31,210 nt of DNA from a virus, in the IMG/VR virus record IMGVR_UViG_3300027671_000005, positions 1 to 31,210 of that record. One strand, 5' to 3'. This document shows positions 6,605 to 12,577 of this stretch, piece after piece; position 1 is the first letter of the stretch, and every line of letters begins with the position of its first letter. Position numbers and translations under genes: made by a program. Below the pieces are notes generated by a model, which was not told the origin of the DNA, ran no database searches, and saw nothing but the letters and a program-made list of their open reading frames with translations.

Positions 6605-6840
6605 GTCGGGCCAAGTAAACAGGTTCGGGGACGCTACTCCTGACCCGCAAGGGTGAATAGAGGTCCAGTTTTACCGTCAGTGGGTTGCTGTGCCTAAAAA
6701 CAAAGTCCTGCTCTGGGTGACCGCTTCCCAACAGGCAACCGCATGGGCATCGCAGCCTTTTTTACTGGCCAGTGTTCGACTCGCTCATCTCCCACACCCT
6801 AAATGCGGGAGAAAAAGCGGGGGTGTAGCTGAGGAGAAAG
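6605..6840. other. Largest early intergenic region, no convincing gene
   Basis: About 236 bp separate the 6332 and 6841 genes, unusual in a region where almost every gene overlaps the next. It holds a short perfect palindrome ACTGGCCAGT (6764-6773) just after a run of six T (6758-6763), and an ACACCC...GGGTGT pairing near its end. No tRNA fold and no convincing reading frame is present. It may contain a promoter, operator or origin. The following gene's GAGGAG ribosome-binding site is at its right end. Confidence 0.4.
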
Positions 6841-7194
6841 ATGGGCCTATTCGAGTTACCGGAATGGCTTCCTCTCGAAGCTTGGAATGGATGGATTGAG
6901 ATGCGGGAGAAACAGCGCTGGAAATTGACAGAGCGAGCCAAGCGCATGTGGCTGGCTGATTTAGAAGCGTGGCGAATGGAGGGTTACGACATCGCATACA
7001 TCCTGAATGAAGCGACGAAAAAGGACTGGCGGGGATTGTTCGTGAATGACCGGACGCCGCGGATAGTTGCGAGGCCGGAAGTTGAGACGAATGACAGGGA
7101 CGTTGAGCTTATCAACTGGGCGATCAAAGAAAGTCTGAGGACCGGGAAGAACGCCGATGCCCTATTACGCGAGGCGCGAAAGAGGCCAGCATGA
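6841..7194 (+). CDS. Replication-initiator C-terminal-like protein
   Basis: GAGGAG precedes ATG 6841. The 117-residue protein matches the pattern found at the C-terminal end of phage replication proteins. L-P-E-W-L-P-L-E-A-W-N-G-W-I-E-M-R is followed by L-T-E-R-A-K-R-M-W-L-A-D-L, then G-Y-D-I-A-Y-I-L-N-E-A, then W-R-G-L-F-V. In those proteins this helical module follows a winged helix and is thought to help recruit replication factors. Here it stands alone without the DNA-binding half, which might be supplied by the HTH gene at 6075. It is similar by eye only, with moderate confidence. Confidence 0.6.
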   Translation: MGLFELPEWLPLEAWNGWIEMREKQRWKLTERAKRMWLADLEAWRMEGYDIAYILNEATKKDWRGLFVNDRTPRIVARPEVETNDRDVELINWAIKESLRTGKNADALLREARKRPA

Positions 7195-7322
7195 AACGCC
7201 AGCCACCATCACCGGGCGGGAAGCGCGGCAAGCCAGCAATCGGCTACCAGTGCAAGGCGGGGAAGTGTTGGAAGTGCATCAAGAAAAACTGTCTTTGCAG
7301 GTGTGGACATACCACGGCATGA
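7191..7322 (+). CDS. Cys-rich basic miniprotein
   Basis: This 43-residue reading frame begins at the ATGA overlap and ends over the next start. The N-terminus is basic and Pro/Gly-rich (KRQPPSPGGKRGK). The core has six Cys within 19 residues (YQCKAGKC, WKC, NCLCRC, then GH), enough for a zinc-binding knuckle. It probably binds zinc and perhaps nucleic acid. The overlaps at both ends support it as a real gene despite its size. Confidence 0.55.
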   Translation: MKRQPPSPGGKRGKPAIGYQCKAGKCWKCIKKNCLCRCGHTTA

Positions 7323-7579
7323 GACGCGACCTGTGCGAAGCAGCCAAGAAAGGAAAGTTGTGCTGCGACGACCTTTGCCACGGAAATCCAGACGATACGC
7401 TATGCGGCTTTGACAAGAGTTTCTGCGACGAAATCACGGAAGAATATGAGAGCGAAGAATATCAGGATGAGGATGACTGCTTGGATTGCGGAATGTGCGA
7501 CTCCTGTATAGAGCGCACGCGAGCACACTTTAAGGAAATGGAAAATGAGCAAGCAAAAAATGATTCAGCCCGACCCTAA
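7319..7579 (+). CDS. Acidic Cys-rich protein
   Basis: I place the start at ATG 7319, overlapping the previous stop, rather than at an upstream ATG inside the 6841 gene. The 86-residue product has ten Cys: LCEAA, LCCDDLCHGN, TLCGFDKSFC, then DDCLDCGMCDSC. The middle is very acidic (EITEEYESEEYQDEDD). The final CxxCxxCxxC is zinc-ribbon-like. No family recognised. It overlaps the next gene by 35 bp. Confidence 0.6.
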   Translation: MRRDLCEAAKKGKLCCDDLCHGNPDDTLCGFDKSFCDEITEEYESEEYQDEDDCLDCGMCDSCIERTRAHFKEMENEQAKNDSARP

Positions 7580-7727
7580 TGCTCCTTGTCAGTGGTGCGG
7601 AGCGAAGGAGCACAAAGAGCCCACGCGGTGCTTTGAGGGCAAGACGTGCGCGCACTGTGGCGGGATTCATTGGGGGAGTTTCAACTGCCCGTACAGCGTA
7701 ACGCAAGAGAGCGTGGCCAGCGCATGA
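7545..7727 (+). CDS. Zinc-ribbon miniprotein
   Basis: AAGGAAATGGAAA lies before ATG 7545. The 60-residue protein holds C-Q-W-C-G-A-K-E-H and C-F-E-G-K-T-C-A-H-C-G-G-I-H, followed by N-C-P-Y. The arrangement of CxxC plus CxxC with His suits one or two zinc sites. It overlaps genes on both sides, consistent with coupled translation. Function unknown. Confidence 0.6.
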   Translation: MSKQKMIQPDPNAPCQWCGAKEHKEPTRCFEGKTCAHCGGIHWGSFNCPYSVTQESVASA

Positions 7728-7831
7728 AAAGCAGCAAAGCCAAGCGAGCCTACAACCGCGAGTACATGAAGCGGCGTCACTGGCGGAAAGTCGTGCGGAT
7801 GTATCTGCCATTGCTGAGGCGCAGCGCGTGA
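7724..7831 (+). CDS. Tiny basic protein
   Basis: This 35-residue frame starts at an ATGA overlap and stops one base before the next ATG. It is strongly basic (KSSKAKRAYNREYMKRRHWRKVVR) with a hydrophobic end (MYLPLLRR), like small nucleic-acid-binding or membrane-active peptides. Its fit between neighbours supports it. There is no further evidence for function. Confidence 0.45.
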   Translation: MKSSKAKRAYNREYMKRRHWRKVVRMYLPLLRRSA

Positions 7832-8065
7832 ATGACCACTTCTCTCTATGTCTGTTTGCGCTGCGAAATCTGGGTAATCGAGGAGCACAGCGGGCCACCC
7901 GTGCAAGAGGGCCGAAAGGTCATGTGCAAAGCGTGCTGCCGGAAGGCAATCAACGAAGCATTTGGAATTGAGGAGGGGCTGAATGAGCGAGGACAGGTCA
8001 GGCGAGACGATGTGTTATGTCGCAAAGGGGAAATGCGGCCACTACTACTACGCCGCTGTGGATGA
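7832..8065 (+). CDS. Cys-rich small protein, probably over-extended frame
   Basis: ATG 7832 directly follows the previous stop. The first ~50 residues look genuine, with Y-V-C-L-R-C-E-I-W and V-M-C-K-A-C-C-R-K-A-I (zinc-ribbon halves). The last ~28 residues (from LNERGQVRR) lie out of frame over the next gene for 83 bp, which is unlike the 4-35 bp overlaps elsewhere. One extra G in the GGGG run at 7975-7978 would end the gene at TGA 7980-7982, coupled to ATG 7983. A one-base sequence error or recent mutation is likely. Confidence 0.5.
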   Translation: MTTSLYVCLRCEIWVIEEHSGPPVQEGRKVMCKACCRKAINEAFGIEEGLNERGQVRRDDVLCRKGEMRPLLLRRCG

Positions 8066-8255
8066 TGACAGTCTCAGCACTCGAAAAGAGATTGCGAAAG
8101 AGATTAAGGAAATAGTCACGCGAGGAGACACCGTTGAGCGCAAAACTGTTCAATGGGTGCGCGACGGAGGGCTGGATTGGACTGACGCTTGCCGGAACAA
8201 GGTGTGCGCGGGGCAGCCGACGCCACAGACTGAGCAGGCGATAGCCGGAAGCTGA
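7983..8255 (+). CDS. Hypothetical phage protein
   Basis: GAGGAGGGG supports ATG 7983. The 90-residue protein has C-Y-V-A-K-G-K-C-G-H-Y-Y-Y-A-A-V-D-D (residues about 11-28). A helix with a basic stretch follows (STRKEIAKEIKEIVTRGDTVERK), then W-V-R-D-G-G-L-D-W. The last 12 residues come from a dispersed repeat copy (P-T-P-Q-T-E-Q-A-I-A-G-S). No family recognised. The repeat-derived tail matches that of the 2657 gene although the protein cores are unrelated. Confidence 0.6.
   Translation: MSEDRSGETMCYVAKGKCGHYYYAAVDDDSLSTRKEIAKEIKEIVTRGDTVERKTVQWVRDGGLDWTDACRNKVCAGQPTPQTEQAIAGS
8221..8252 (+). repeat. Dispersed short repeat, copy 3
   Basis: CGCCACAGACTGAGCAGGCG then ATAGCCGGAAGC. It matches copy 1 at 26 of 32 positions by eye and shares CAGGCGATAGCC with the copy at 12495. 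It forms the last codons of the 7983 gene. Confidence 0.65.
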
Positions 8256-8309
8256 ATCAGCCATGAGGTTTGTGAAAAGAAGCGTTGGACGAAGCGTTTG
8301 GAGGTGCGA

Positions 8310-8513
8310 ATGATGCAACTACCTGTAGCGGAGTGGAACGGCTGGAAGTTGGCACAAATATTTAACTGGGTCGTGGCCAGTAAGCACGGCGAGAAGTCGA
8401 AATGGTTCTTCAAGCCGGAACCTGAGCATGTGCGGATGCGCTACCACTCGCAATCGGTATCGCTGCACCACTGGCTGGACGAGAATTTTCCCAAGCGAGG
8501 CGTGCGGCCATGA
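8310..8513 (+). CDS. Hypothetical small protein
   Basis: GGAGGTG (8300-8306) decides the start at ATG 8310 or the adjacent ATG 8313; a TTG at 8298 lies within or upstream of that site. The 67-68-residue product contains W-N-G-W-K-L-A-Q-I-F-N-W and a Lys/Trp/Phe-rich stretch (KSKWFFKPEPEHVRMRYHS). Tandem aromatic and basic residues suggest nucleic-acid or protein binding. No family recognised. A tiny 16-codon frame (8263-8313) ends over this start and could be a leader, but there is no other evidence for it. Confidence 0.55.
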   Translation: MMQLPVAEWNGWKLAQIFNWVVASKHGEKSKWFFKPEPEHVRMRYHSQSVSLHHWLDENFPKRGVRP

Positions 8514-8755
8514 GAACAAGCGTAGGGCTGCTGCCTGACAAGCCAGTTTGCCGCTATCACAGCGTACCGCTCAAGCCGAAGCTGGAGACAGGGCCGCTGT
8601 TCATGTCGCTCAAGTCAGGCATCGAGCGCAACAAGCGCGTGGTGTACCGCTGTCCTGTGGCCGGCTGCCCGTTCTGCGCGATAGGCGAAGAGCGATACCA
8701 CCAGAACGCGGAAGAAAAGAAGTGTGTTTCGGCGCTGAGTCGAGATTATGCCTAA
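8510..8755 (+). CDS. Zinc-binding small protein
   Basis: The start overlaps the previous stop (ATGA). The 81-residue protein has C-R-Y-H-S-V-P-L (15-22). After a spacer it has Y-R-C-P-V-A-G-C-P-F-C-A-I-G (46-59). This pairing of C-x2-H with C-x4-C-x2-C would hold one zinc ion. It is followed with an 8-bp overlap by a nuclease-like gene. Function unknown; a nucleic-acid-binding adaptor is plausible. Confidence 0.6.
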   Translation: MRTSVGLLPDKPVCRYHSVPLKPKLETGPLFMSLKSGIERNKRVVYRCPVAGCPFCAIGEERYHQNAEEKKCVSALSRDYA

Positions 8756-9062
8756 AGAGCTGACAGAGGCCCAGCTTTTGCTCCGCACGCACTTGAGCGA
8801 GCTCGGCTATGAAACCGAGGTGGAGTACCAGTTTCACCCGGACAGACGCTTTCGCTTCGACCTGGCAAACGTGGAGAACCGGCTTGGCTTCGAGGCGTGC
8901 GGCGGGCAATGGACAGGCGGGCACCGGCACCGAGCAGCGATTACGCGAGACTACGAAAAGCTCAACTTGGCGCAGGTGCACGGCTGGAGATGTTTCTACT
9001 TTACGAACGAGCAGATATTAAAGGGCGAGGCATTGGAATGGCTGAAAGAGCATCTGAGTTGA
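8748..9062 (+). CDS. VSR/DUF559-like endonuclease
   Basis: This 104-residue protein overlaps the previous gene by 8 bp. It shows the pattern of small VSR-type PD-(D/E)XK nucleases: H-P-D-R-R-F-R-F-D-L-A (30-40, Asp38), G-F-E-A-C-G-G-Q-W (48-55, Glu49), a glycine/His segment, D-Y-E-K-L-N (68-73), G-W-R-C-F-Y-F-T. The expected E-x-D-G-G is E-A-C-G-G here, so the usual Asp is replaced by Cys, which may matter for metal binding. Relatives nick mismatched or branched DNA. Phage copies often lie near recombination genes. Confidence 0.7.
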   Translation: MPKELTEAQLLLRTHLSELGYETEVEYQFHPDRRFRFDLANVENRLGFEACGGQWTGGHRHRAAITRDYEKLNLAQVHGWRCFYFTNEQILKGEALEWLKEHLS

Positions 9063-9082
9063 GCGCGGGAGGAACCTTTCTA

Positions 9083-9118
9083 ATGACGCAGACTGTTTTT
9101 GACACACCGAGCCGCTAA
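9083..9118 (+). pseudogene. Truncated start of a lost gene
   Basis: A good ribosome-binding site (GGAGGA, 9069-9074) precedes an ATG giving only M-T-Q-T-V-F-D-T-P-S-R before a stop. The opening M-T-Q-T is the same as in the gene at 9567, and the end overlaps a dispersed-repeat copy. It looks like the remnant of a gene whose body was removed. Confidence 0.4.
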
Positions 9119-9137
9119 ATCAGCGTGTGGCGACCGC
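9103..9137 (+). repeat. Dispersed short repeat, copy 4 (degenerate)
   Basis: CACACCGAGCCGCTAAATCA then GCGTGTGGCGACCGC. Both ends match copy 2; the middle is altered and holds a stop codon. It lies in non-coding sequence between the 8748 and 9178 genes, so here the repeat is not preserved as protein. Confidence 0.55.
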
Positions 9138-9177
9138 GTGAAGAGTTTCGGTAGAAGTTAAATCTGAAAGGAGAAAT

Positions 9178-9486
9178 ATGGAATCAGTACAAGAGCAAAT
9201 CGGTAGGGCCAGAGCAGAGCAAGAAAAGCTGGCGGCAGAGAAAGCATACTACGGGACACTGAATGAAGCCGCACAGCCGAGTTCACAGGTAGGCGGAATA
9301 GGTGCCCAAATCAAGCAAATGAGCTCACGGGAGCGGTTGCTGGACCTCGTTCGCAATCACAAAGAAACGTACATTCGCAAGCTCGTCACTTTGCAGCGAG
9401 CAGAAGACAAAATAAACAGCCTGAGACTGTCCGAAGCGGAAGCTGTGCAGGATTTCTTGGACTTGCTTGCGCAGTCGGGCATCTGA
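9178..9486 (+). CDS. Hypothetical helical protein
   Basis: A strong AAAGGAGAAAT site precedes ATG 9178. The 102-residue product is almost entirely charged helix. It has an N-terminal Glu/Lys-rich coil (SVQEQIGRARAEQEKLAAEK), a linker, then ERLLDLVRNHKETYIRKLVTLQRAEDKINSL as successive helices. It is probably a coiled-coil oligomer. No family named. A GC-rich hairpin follows its stop. Confidence 0.6.
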   Translation: MESVQEQIGRARAEQEKLAAEKAYYGTLNEAAQPSSQVGGIGAQIKQMSSRERLLDLVRNHKETYIRKLVTLQRAEDKINSLRLSEAEAVQDFLDLLAQSGI

Positions 9487-9506
9487 AGCCGCACCTCGAA
9501 TTGACT

Positions 9507-9535
9507 GGGGCGGTAGCCATGATTGGAGCCGCCCC
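9507..9535 (+). other. GC hairpin between genes
   Basis: GGGGCGG (9507-9513) pairs perfectly with CCGCCCC (9529-9535) around a 15-base loop. There is no T-run after it, so it is not a standard intrinsic terminator. It lies in the ~80 bp between the 9178 and 9567 genes and may stabilise mRNA ends or mark a processing site. Confidence 0.4.
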
Positions 9536-9566
9536 GCTGGTTCGGGAAAAGAAAGGGAGCAGGTCC

Positions 9567-10052
9567 ATGACGCAAACTAAGCTAGAAGTGGGACAGAAGG
9601 TGCTGGTATGGGCAGAAGTCGTCAGTGCTCCAAGCGGCGACTTTGTGGAGGTAAACATTACGCGTGGTGACCAGCCATCGCAAATGGTACGCGTTGACTC
9701 GCTCCCCACAGGCAGCGCGGGAGACTCTTCTGAGCCGCAGGGCGCAATCACGGTCACTCCAGCAGGGCCGAATGGACCGTTCGACGCTAAATTCACCAAT
9801 GCGTTGCATCAAGTTGGCAGGAGCATATCAGGCGACCCGATTTATTCGTCTGACTCACCGAGCGGCGGGAGCAGCGGGATGGCGACCTCCTCAAACGATA
9901 TTGCTGTGGCTGTGGGCTTGGCCATCTATGCCCGCATGGTGCGGTTGTCTCATGATAGCAACCAAACCGTTAGTGAGAAGCGCGATTACTACGTGACGCT
10001 GCGTCAACTGGAAGAAGCCTTTGTTCAGATGCGCGATGAGGTGAGACGATGA
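9567..10052 (+). CDS. Hypothetical phage protein, two-part
   Basis: AAAGGGAGCAGG lies before ATG 9567, which I prefer to an upstream ATG. The 161-residue product has a beta-rich first half (KLEVGQKVLVWAEVV, then FVEVNITRG). A Gly/Ser/Pro linker follows, encoded partly by a dispersed repeat copy (S-P-S-G-G-S-S-G-M-A-T). The second half is helical (NDIAVAVGLAIYARMVRLSHDSNQTVSEKRDYYVTLRQLEEAF). The repeat thus sits as an internal linker between two folds here. It overlaps the next gene by ATGA. No function assigned. Confidence 0.55.
   Translation: MTQTKLEVGQKVLVWAEVVSAPSGDFVEVNITRGDQPSQMVRVDSLPTGSAGDSSEPQGAITVTPAGPNGPFDAKFTNALHQVGRSISGDPIYSSDSPSGGSSGMATSSNDIAVAVGLAIYARMVRLSHDSNQTVSEKRDYYVTLRQLEEAFVQMRDEVRR
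9854..9888 (+). repeat. Dispersed short repeat, copy 5
   Basis: CTCACCGAGCGGCGGGAGCA then GCGGGATGGCGACCT. It aligns with copies 2 and 6 over its full length, in the S-P-S-G-G frame, inside the 9567 gene. Confidence 0.6.
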
Positions 10053-10843
10053 ATTGCCAACCATTTATTTGCGACGAATGCAGGAAGCTGGACAGGAATT
10101 GGTACGACTCTTGCCCTCACGCACCCCAGCAAAACGGAGGCAGCGCGGGAGCAGCGAGCGCGTACAAGGAGCTCCTCAGCGACATGTACGAGGAGCTTAA
10201 GCCGGGACCGACTGGCGGGAATGATTACAGTGACGCTTGGCAAGTATTCGGCGAGAGGCTTACTGCGGCGGCGGAGGGCAGGCTAACTTATTTTACTGCG
10301 CCAGTCACACCAGGCAGCGCAGGATTGAGAGTTACTGGCGAGCAGTTTAAGGCTGCATATTGGGCTGGATATAAAGGCCCCGCCGAAGAGATGTGGAATC
10401 GCATGGCCAATGCGCTCAACGCGAGTTCGTTAGACGCACCTGCCTTTCTCAGCGGATTAGGCAATGAGACGGTTGCTGAGTTTGATGCGCGAGAGCTTGC
10501 CGCGGCCCCGCCCCTAGCGGAACTGTTCAAGAACCGCTTTAACGCTGAATACACGCCCGAGTTGGAACAAGAGCTAATCGCCATTATCGAGCGCAAGCGG
10601 ACTGCGCCTGCGGCCCCGCGTGACATGGAGGACTTGTTTAATGCGCTGACTCCAGAGCAAATAAAGCGCGTCTCGCAAGAAGCTCAAGGCATCCGCTATT
10701 CAGACTTCTGGTGGAACGATCTCGCCAAGCGACTAGCTGCGCTGGCCCCTGCACCAGCAGCGGGAAAGTGCCCTAGTTGCGGCCATCGTAACCATGATGG
10801 AGTCTCATGCTTGGAGTCGGATTCTTGCGGGTGTGGACAATGA
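10049..10843 (+). CDS. Zinc-ended mosaic hypothetical protein
   Basis: GAGGTGAG supports ATG 10049. The 264-residue product has a Cys knuckle at each end: C-D-E-C-R-K-L-D-R-N-W-Y-D-S-C at 8-22, and C-P-S-C-G-H-R-N-H-D-G-V-S-C near the end. Between are low-complexity linkers (QQNGGSAGAASA; AAAPPLAEL) and helices. T-P-E-L-E-Q-E-L-I-A-I-I-E-R-K and T-P-E-Q-I-K-R-V-S-Q-E-A look like short protein-binding segments. The composition suggests a modular protein assembled from several pieces. No family recognised. Confidence 0.55.
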   Translation: MNCQPFICDECRKLDRNWYDSCPHAPQQNGGSAGAASAYKELLSDMYEELKPGPTGGNDYSDAWQVFGERLTAAAEGRLTYFTAPVTPGSAGLRVTGEQFKAAYWAGYKGPAEEMWNRMANALNASSLDAPAFLSGLGNETVAEFDARELAAAPPLAELFKNRFNAEYTPELEQELIAIIERKRTAPAAPRDMEDLFNALTPEQIKRVSQEAQGIRYSDFWWNDLAKRLAALAPAPAAGKCPSCGHRNHDGVSCLESDSCGCGQ

Positions 10844-10992
10844 GTGGGTGTAGCGTTTGCGGCAAGCCATCGAATCCAGTCTACATGTGTGACCGCGATG
10901 AGTTCGACAACCAGTATTGCGGCGAGTGCTTTGAGAAAACGGGCTGTAATCAGGAACACGATGAGGACTGCGCAACAGCGATTCGAGACTAA
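10840..10992 (+). CDS. Zinc-ribbon miniprotein
   Basis: This 50-residue frame starts at an ATGA overlap. It has C-S-V-C-G-K-P-S, Y-M-C-D-R-D-E-F, Y-C-G-E-C-F-E-K-T-G-C and a later Cys: seven Cys spaced as two zinc-ribbon halves, ending in an acidic tail. The next gene starts within its last 32 bases. Function unknown. Confidence 0.6.
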   Translation: MSGCSVCGKPSNPVYMCDRDEFDNQYCGECFEKTGCNQEHDEDCATAIRD

Positions 10993-11089
10993 TAGCTGGA
11001 ACTCGGCATTTATCGCCATGCGAATTTACGATGAAGTGTTAGCCGATTTGCAGGCGCTGGCTGAAGCACCAAAACAGGAGGGGAAGTGA
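10961..11089 (+). CDS. Small hypothetical protein
   Basis: A 42-residue frame begins at ATG 10961 with CAGGAA upstream and ends in a GTGA overlap with the next gene. It is a single amphipathic helix (NSWNSAFIAMRIYDEVLADLQALAEA). A shorter start at ATG 11018 would keep the same helix. Evidence is limited to the start context and the overlap. Confidence 0.4.
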   Translation: MRTAQQRFETNSWNSAFIAMRIYDEVLADLQALAEAPKQEGK

Positions 11090-11556
11090 CGAAGCAGAAC
11101 GAAGCACTGAAGCTGATTTACGGCAAGATTTCCAGCCGAGGATTCTACGACAAGAATGACCTCATCGACATTGCCCTATTGCAGTGGATTCGGGACACAG
11201 CCGAAGCTGCGGTAGGTCAAGCGGCCACCCCCGAGGCGAACTTGACGGGGCGACTCACGCGCAAGGAACGCGATGAAGTACTGGTGCTGGCCTCGAATTG
11301 CTGGGACCGCGACTGGTTTCCTGAGCAGGAAGCGCAGGATGGATTTATCGCGTGGATTGATAAGCGGCTGTGTGGCGCGGGGCTGCGCGCCAAGCTGGAG
11401 GCGAAGGTGAAGGAGTGGCGCACGAACTGTAGCGAGAATAAAGACGCGCACAAAGCGGAAAATAATCTGCTTGGATATGAATACCATCGCGGTGCATGTG
11501 AGGCATACCGTCGCGTGGAGCAACTGTTAGGCGAGGGGAAGGAGACGCGCCCATGA
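11086..11556 (+). CDS. Hypothetical phage protein
   Basis: GGAGGGG lies before GTG 11086. The 156-residue protein is mostly helical and soluble. A first helix (NEALKLIYGKISSRG) is followed by a central W-D-R-D-W-F-P-E-Q-E-A-Q-D-G-F-I-A-W-I-D and a charged coiled-coil end (LEAKVKEWRTNCSENKDAHKAENNLLGYEYHRGACEAYRRV). The C-terminal helix resembles small phage coil proteins of unknown role. No catalytic motif. Confidence 0.55.
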   Translation: MTKQNEALKLIYGKISSRGFYDKNDLIDIALLQWIRDTAEAAVGQAATPEANLTGRLTRKERDEVLVLASNCWDRDWFPEQEAQDGFIAWIDKRLCGAGLRAKLEAKVKEWRTNCSENKDAHKAENNLLGYEYHRGACEAYRRVEQLLGEGKETRP

Positions 11557-11663
11557 CCACTAAGCAGGAGCGCAAGCCGAAACCCTGTAGCTGCCGCGAC
11601 CGCATCATCTGTCCCATTTGCGGACTATGCGAACGTTGCGGAAAGGAAATAAAGAAGCCATGA
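11553..11663 (+). CDS. Tiny zinc-knuckle protein
   Basis: A 36-residue frame with AAGGAG upstream, ATGA overlaps at both ends, and six Cys in 17 residues: P-C-S-C-R-D-R-I-I-C-P-I-C-G-L-C-E-R-C. It is basic at both ends. It probably binds zinc and nucleic acid. Size and overlaps are the main support. Confidence 0.5.
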   Translation: MTTKQERKPKPCSCRDRIICPICGLCERCGKEIKKP

Positions 11664-11989
11664 CGCAAAAGCTGGAAGAGAGAGCGCGAAAGTTGGCAAA
11701 GTTGCTGGAGCCTCATTTGGGTGATGCCGAGTGGTACACCGAAGAAACAGCAGTAGAGACGATTGTGGGGTGGCTGGCCGGGGCGCTGGCCGCGTGTGCG
11801 CTGGAAACGTCTAAGCCGCTAATTGAAGCTGCGACTGCTTTACTCGCTAAGCTTGATGAAATTGAGAGGGACACGTCTGGCATATTCGTGATGGCTCACG
11901 TTCACGGAATGCCCTACAAGGGTCCGAATTGGGCGGAAGAATACAAAGCGATGCGCACCACGCTAGAACGCGCAGCGGAGGGGAAATGA
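11660..11989 (+). CDS. Hypothetical phage protein, helical
   Basis: The start overlaps the previous stop (ATGA); AAAGGAAA lies upstream. The 109-residue protein has E-E-R-A-R-K-L-A-K-L-L-E-P-H-L, then W-L-A-G-A-L-A-A-C-A-L-E-T-S-K-P-L and a final helix. H-V-H-G-M-P-Y-K-G-P-N-W-A-E-E-Y (about 82-97) resembles short conserved ends of small phage proteins. No function known. It opens M-T-Q-K, similar to the 9567 gene. Confidence 0.55.
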   Translation: MTQKLEERARKLAKLLEPHLGDAEWYTEETAVETIVGWLAGALAACALETSKPLIEAATALLAKLDEIERDTSGIFVMAHVHGMPYKGPNWAEEYKAMRTTLERAAEGK

Positions 11990-12306
11990 AGCGACGTAAA
12001 CGAGAGGTATTCCGCGGCATTCAGGTGCAGCCGCCGATCTTTACCCCGGCAATGGCAGGAGGTTGCGGCGTGCCAGCAGTTCTGTCGGAGACAGTCTTTA
12101 CCTACAACATCCCCGTCTACCACTCTGGCGACATGCTGATAAATATTCCGCCGCTGAAAAAGTTCAAAGCTGGTGACAAAGTACGGGTCACTGTGGAGCT
12201 GGAACGCGCAGCCCAGCCAGAGACAGGGCAGGGGAGGGGGTCTTCTCACAAACCGAGCGGCGGGCAGCAGCATGGCGACCGCATCAAGGAGGCTGAGCGT
12301 GGATGA
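11986..12306 (+). CDS. Hypothetical beta-rich protein with repeat-derived tail
   Basis: GGAGGGG precedes ATG 11986. The first ~70 of 106 residues look like a beta-sandwich or barrel fragment (FTYNIPVYHSGDMLINIPPLKKFKAGDKVRVTVELE). The rest is low-complexity and includes K-P-S-G-G-Q-Q-H-G-D-R, read from a dispersed repeat copy. The 8-bp overlap with the next gene supports the end. No family recognised. Confidence 0.5.
   Translation: MKRRKREVFRGIQVQPPIFTPAMAGGCGVPAVLSETVFTYNIPVYHSGDMLINIPPLKKFKAGDKVRVTVELERAAQPETGQGRGSSHKPSGGQQHGDRIKEAERG
12247..12282 (+). repeat. Dispersed short repeat, copy 6
   Basis: CACAAACCGAGCGGCGGGCA then GCAGCATGGCGACCGC. This is the clearest link between the two sub-types, because its first 12 bases are identical to copy 1, which is read in another frame. 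Confidence 0.7.
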
Positions 12307-12577
12307 CAAGCGCAAGGGCATGAAGCGAATGATTTGGTATGCCGCTACAGGGCGCTGCATGTGCTGTGGGTGGCCGCTGGCAAAGGACAGGGACTCCGGT
12401 TGCGTTCAAGGAGATTGCTCGTTCCGTCCAGCGCATAGCGATTTCATGTACGACGATTGGCGTCTGCATATGGAGATTTTGAAAAACATAACCACGCCGA
12501 GGCCAAAACAGGCGATAGCCATGACTGAATCCACGCCGCTGGGTGAAAAAAGGCCGGGGAAGGAGCAGCAGCCCTGA
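12299..12577 (+). CDS. Small zinc-binding protein
   Basis: AAGGAGG (12286-12292) fits GTG 12299 better than any upstream ATG in the frame. The 92-residue product begins with a basic segment, then W-Y-A-A-T-G-R-C-M-C-C-G-W-P-L and C-V-Q-G-D-C-S-F-R-P-A-H (two metal-site halves). The last third includes T-P-R-P-K-Q-A-I-A from a partial dispersed repeat. It overlaps both neighbours. Function unknown. Confidence 0.55.
   Translation: MDDKRKGMKRMIWYAATGRCMCCGWPLAKDRDSGCVQGDCSFRPAHSDFMYDDWRLHMEILKNITTPRPKQAIAMTESTPLGEKRPGKEQQP
12495..12520 (+). repeat. Dispersed short repeat, copy 7 (partial)
   Basis: Shares CGCC and then CAGGCGATAGCC exactly with copy 3; the middle differs. Lies inside the 12299 gene. 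Confidence 0.45.

Noticed and set aside
6819-6830. GGGGGTGTAGCT, resembling a tRNA 5' end
   Set aside because: It is followed at once by the ribosome-binding site and ATG of the next gene, with no cloverleaf.
6690-6899. Plus-strand GTG frame across the 6605-6840 gap
   Set aside because: Weak start, unnatural composition, and it runs 59 bp out of frame into the well-supported 6841 gene.
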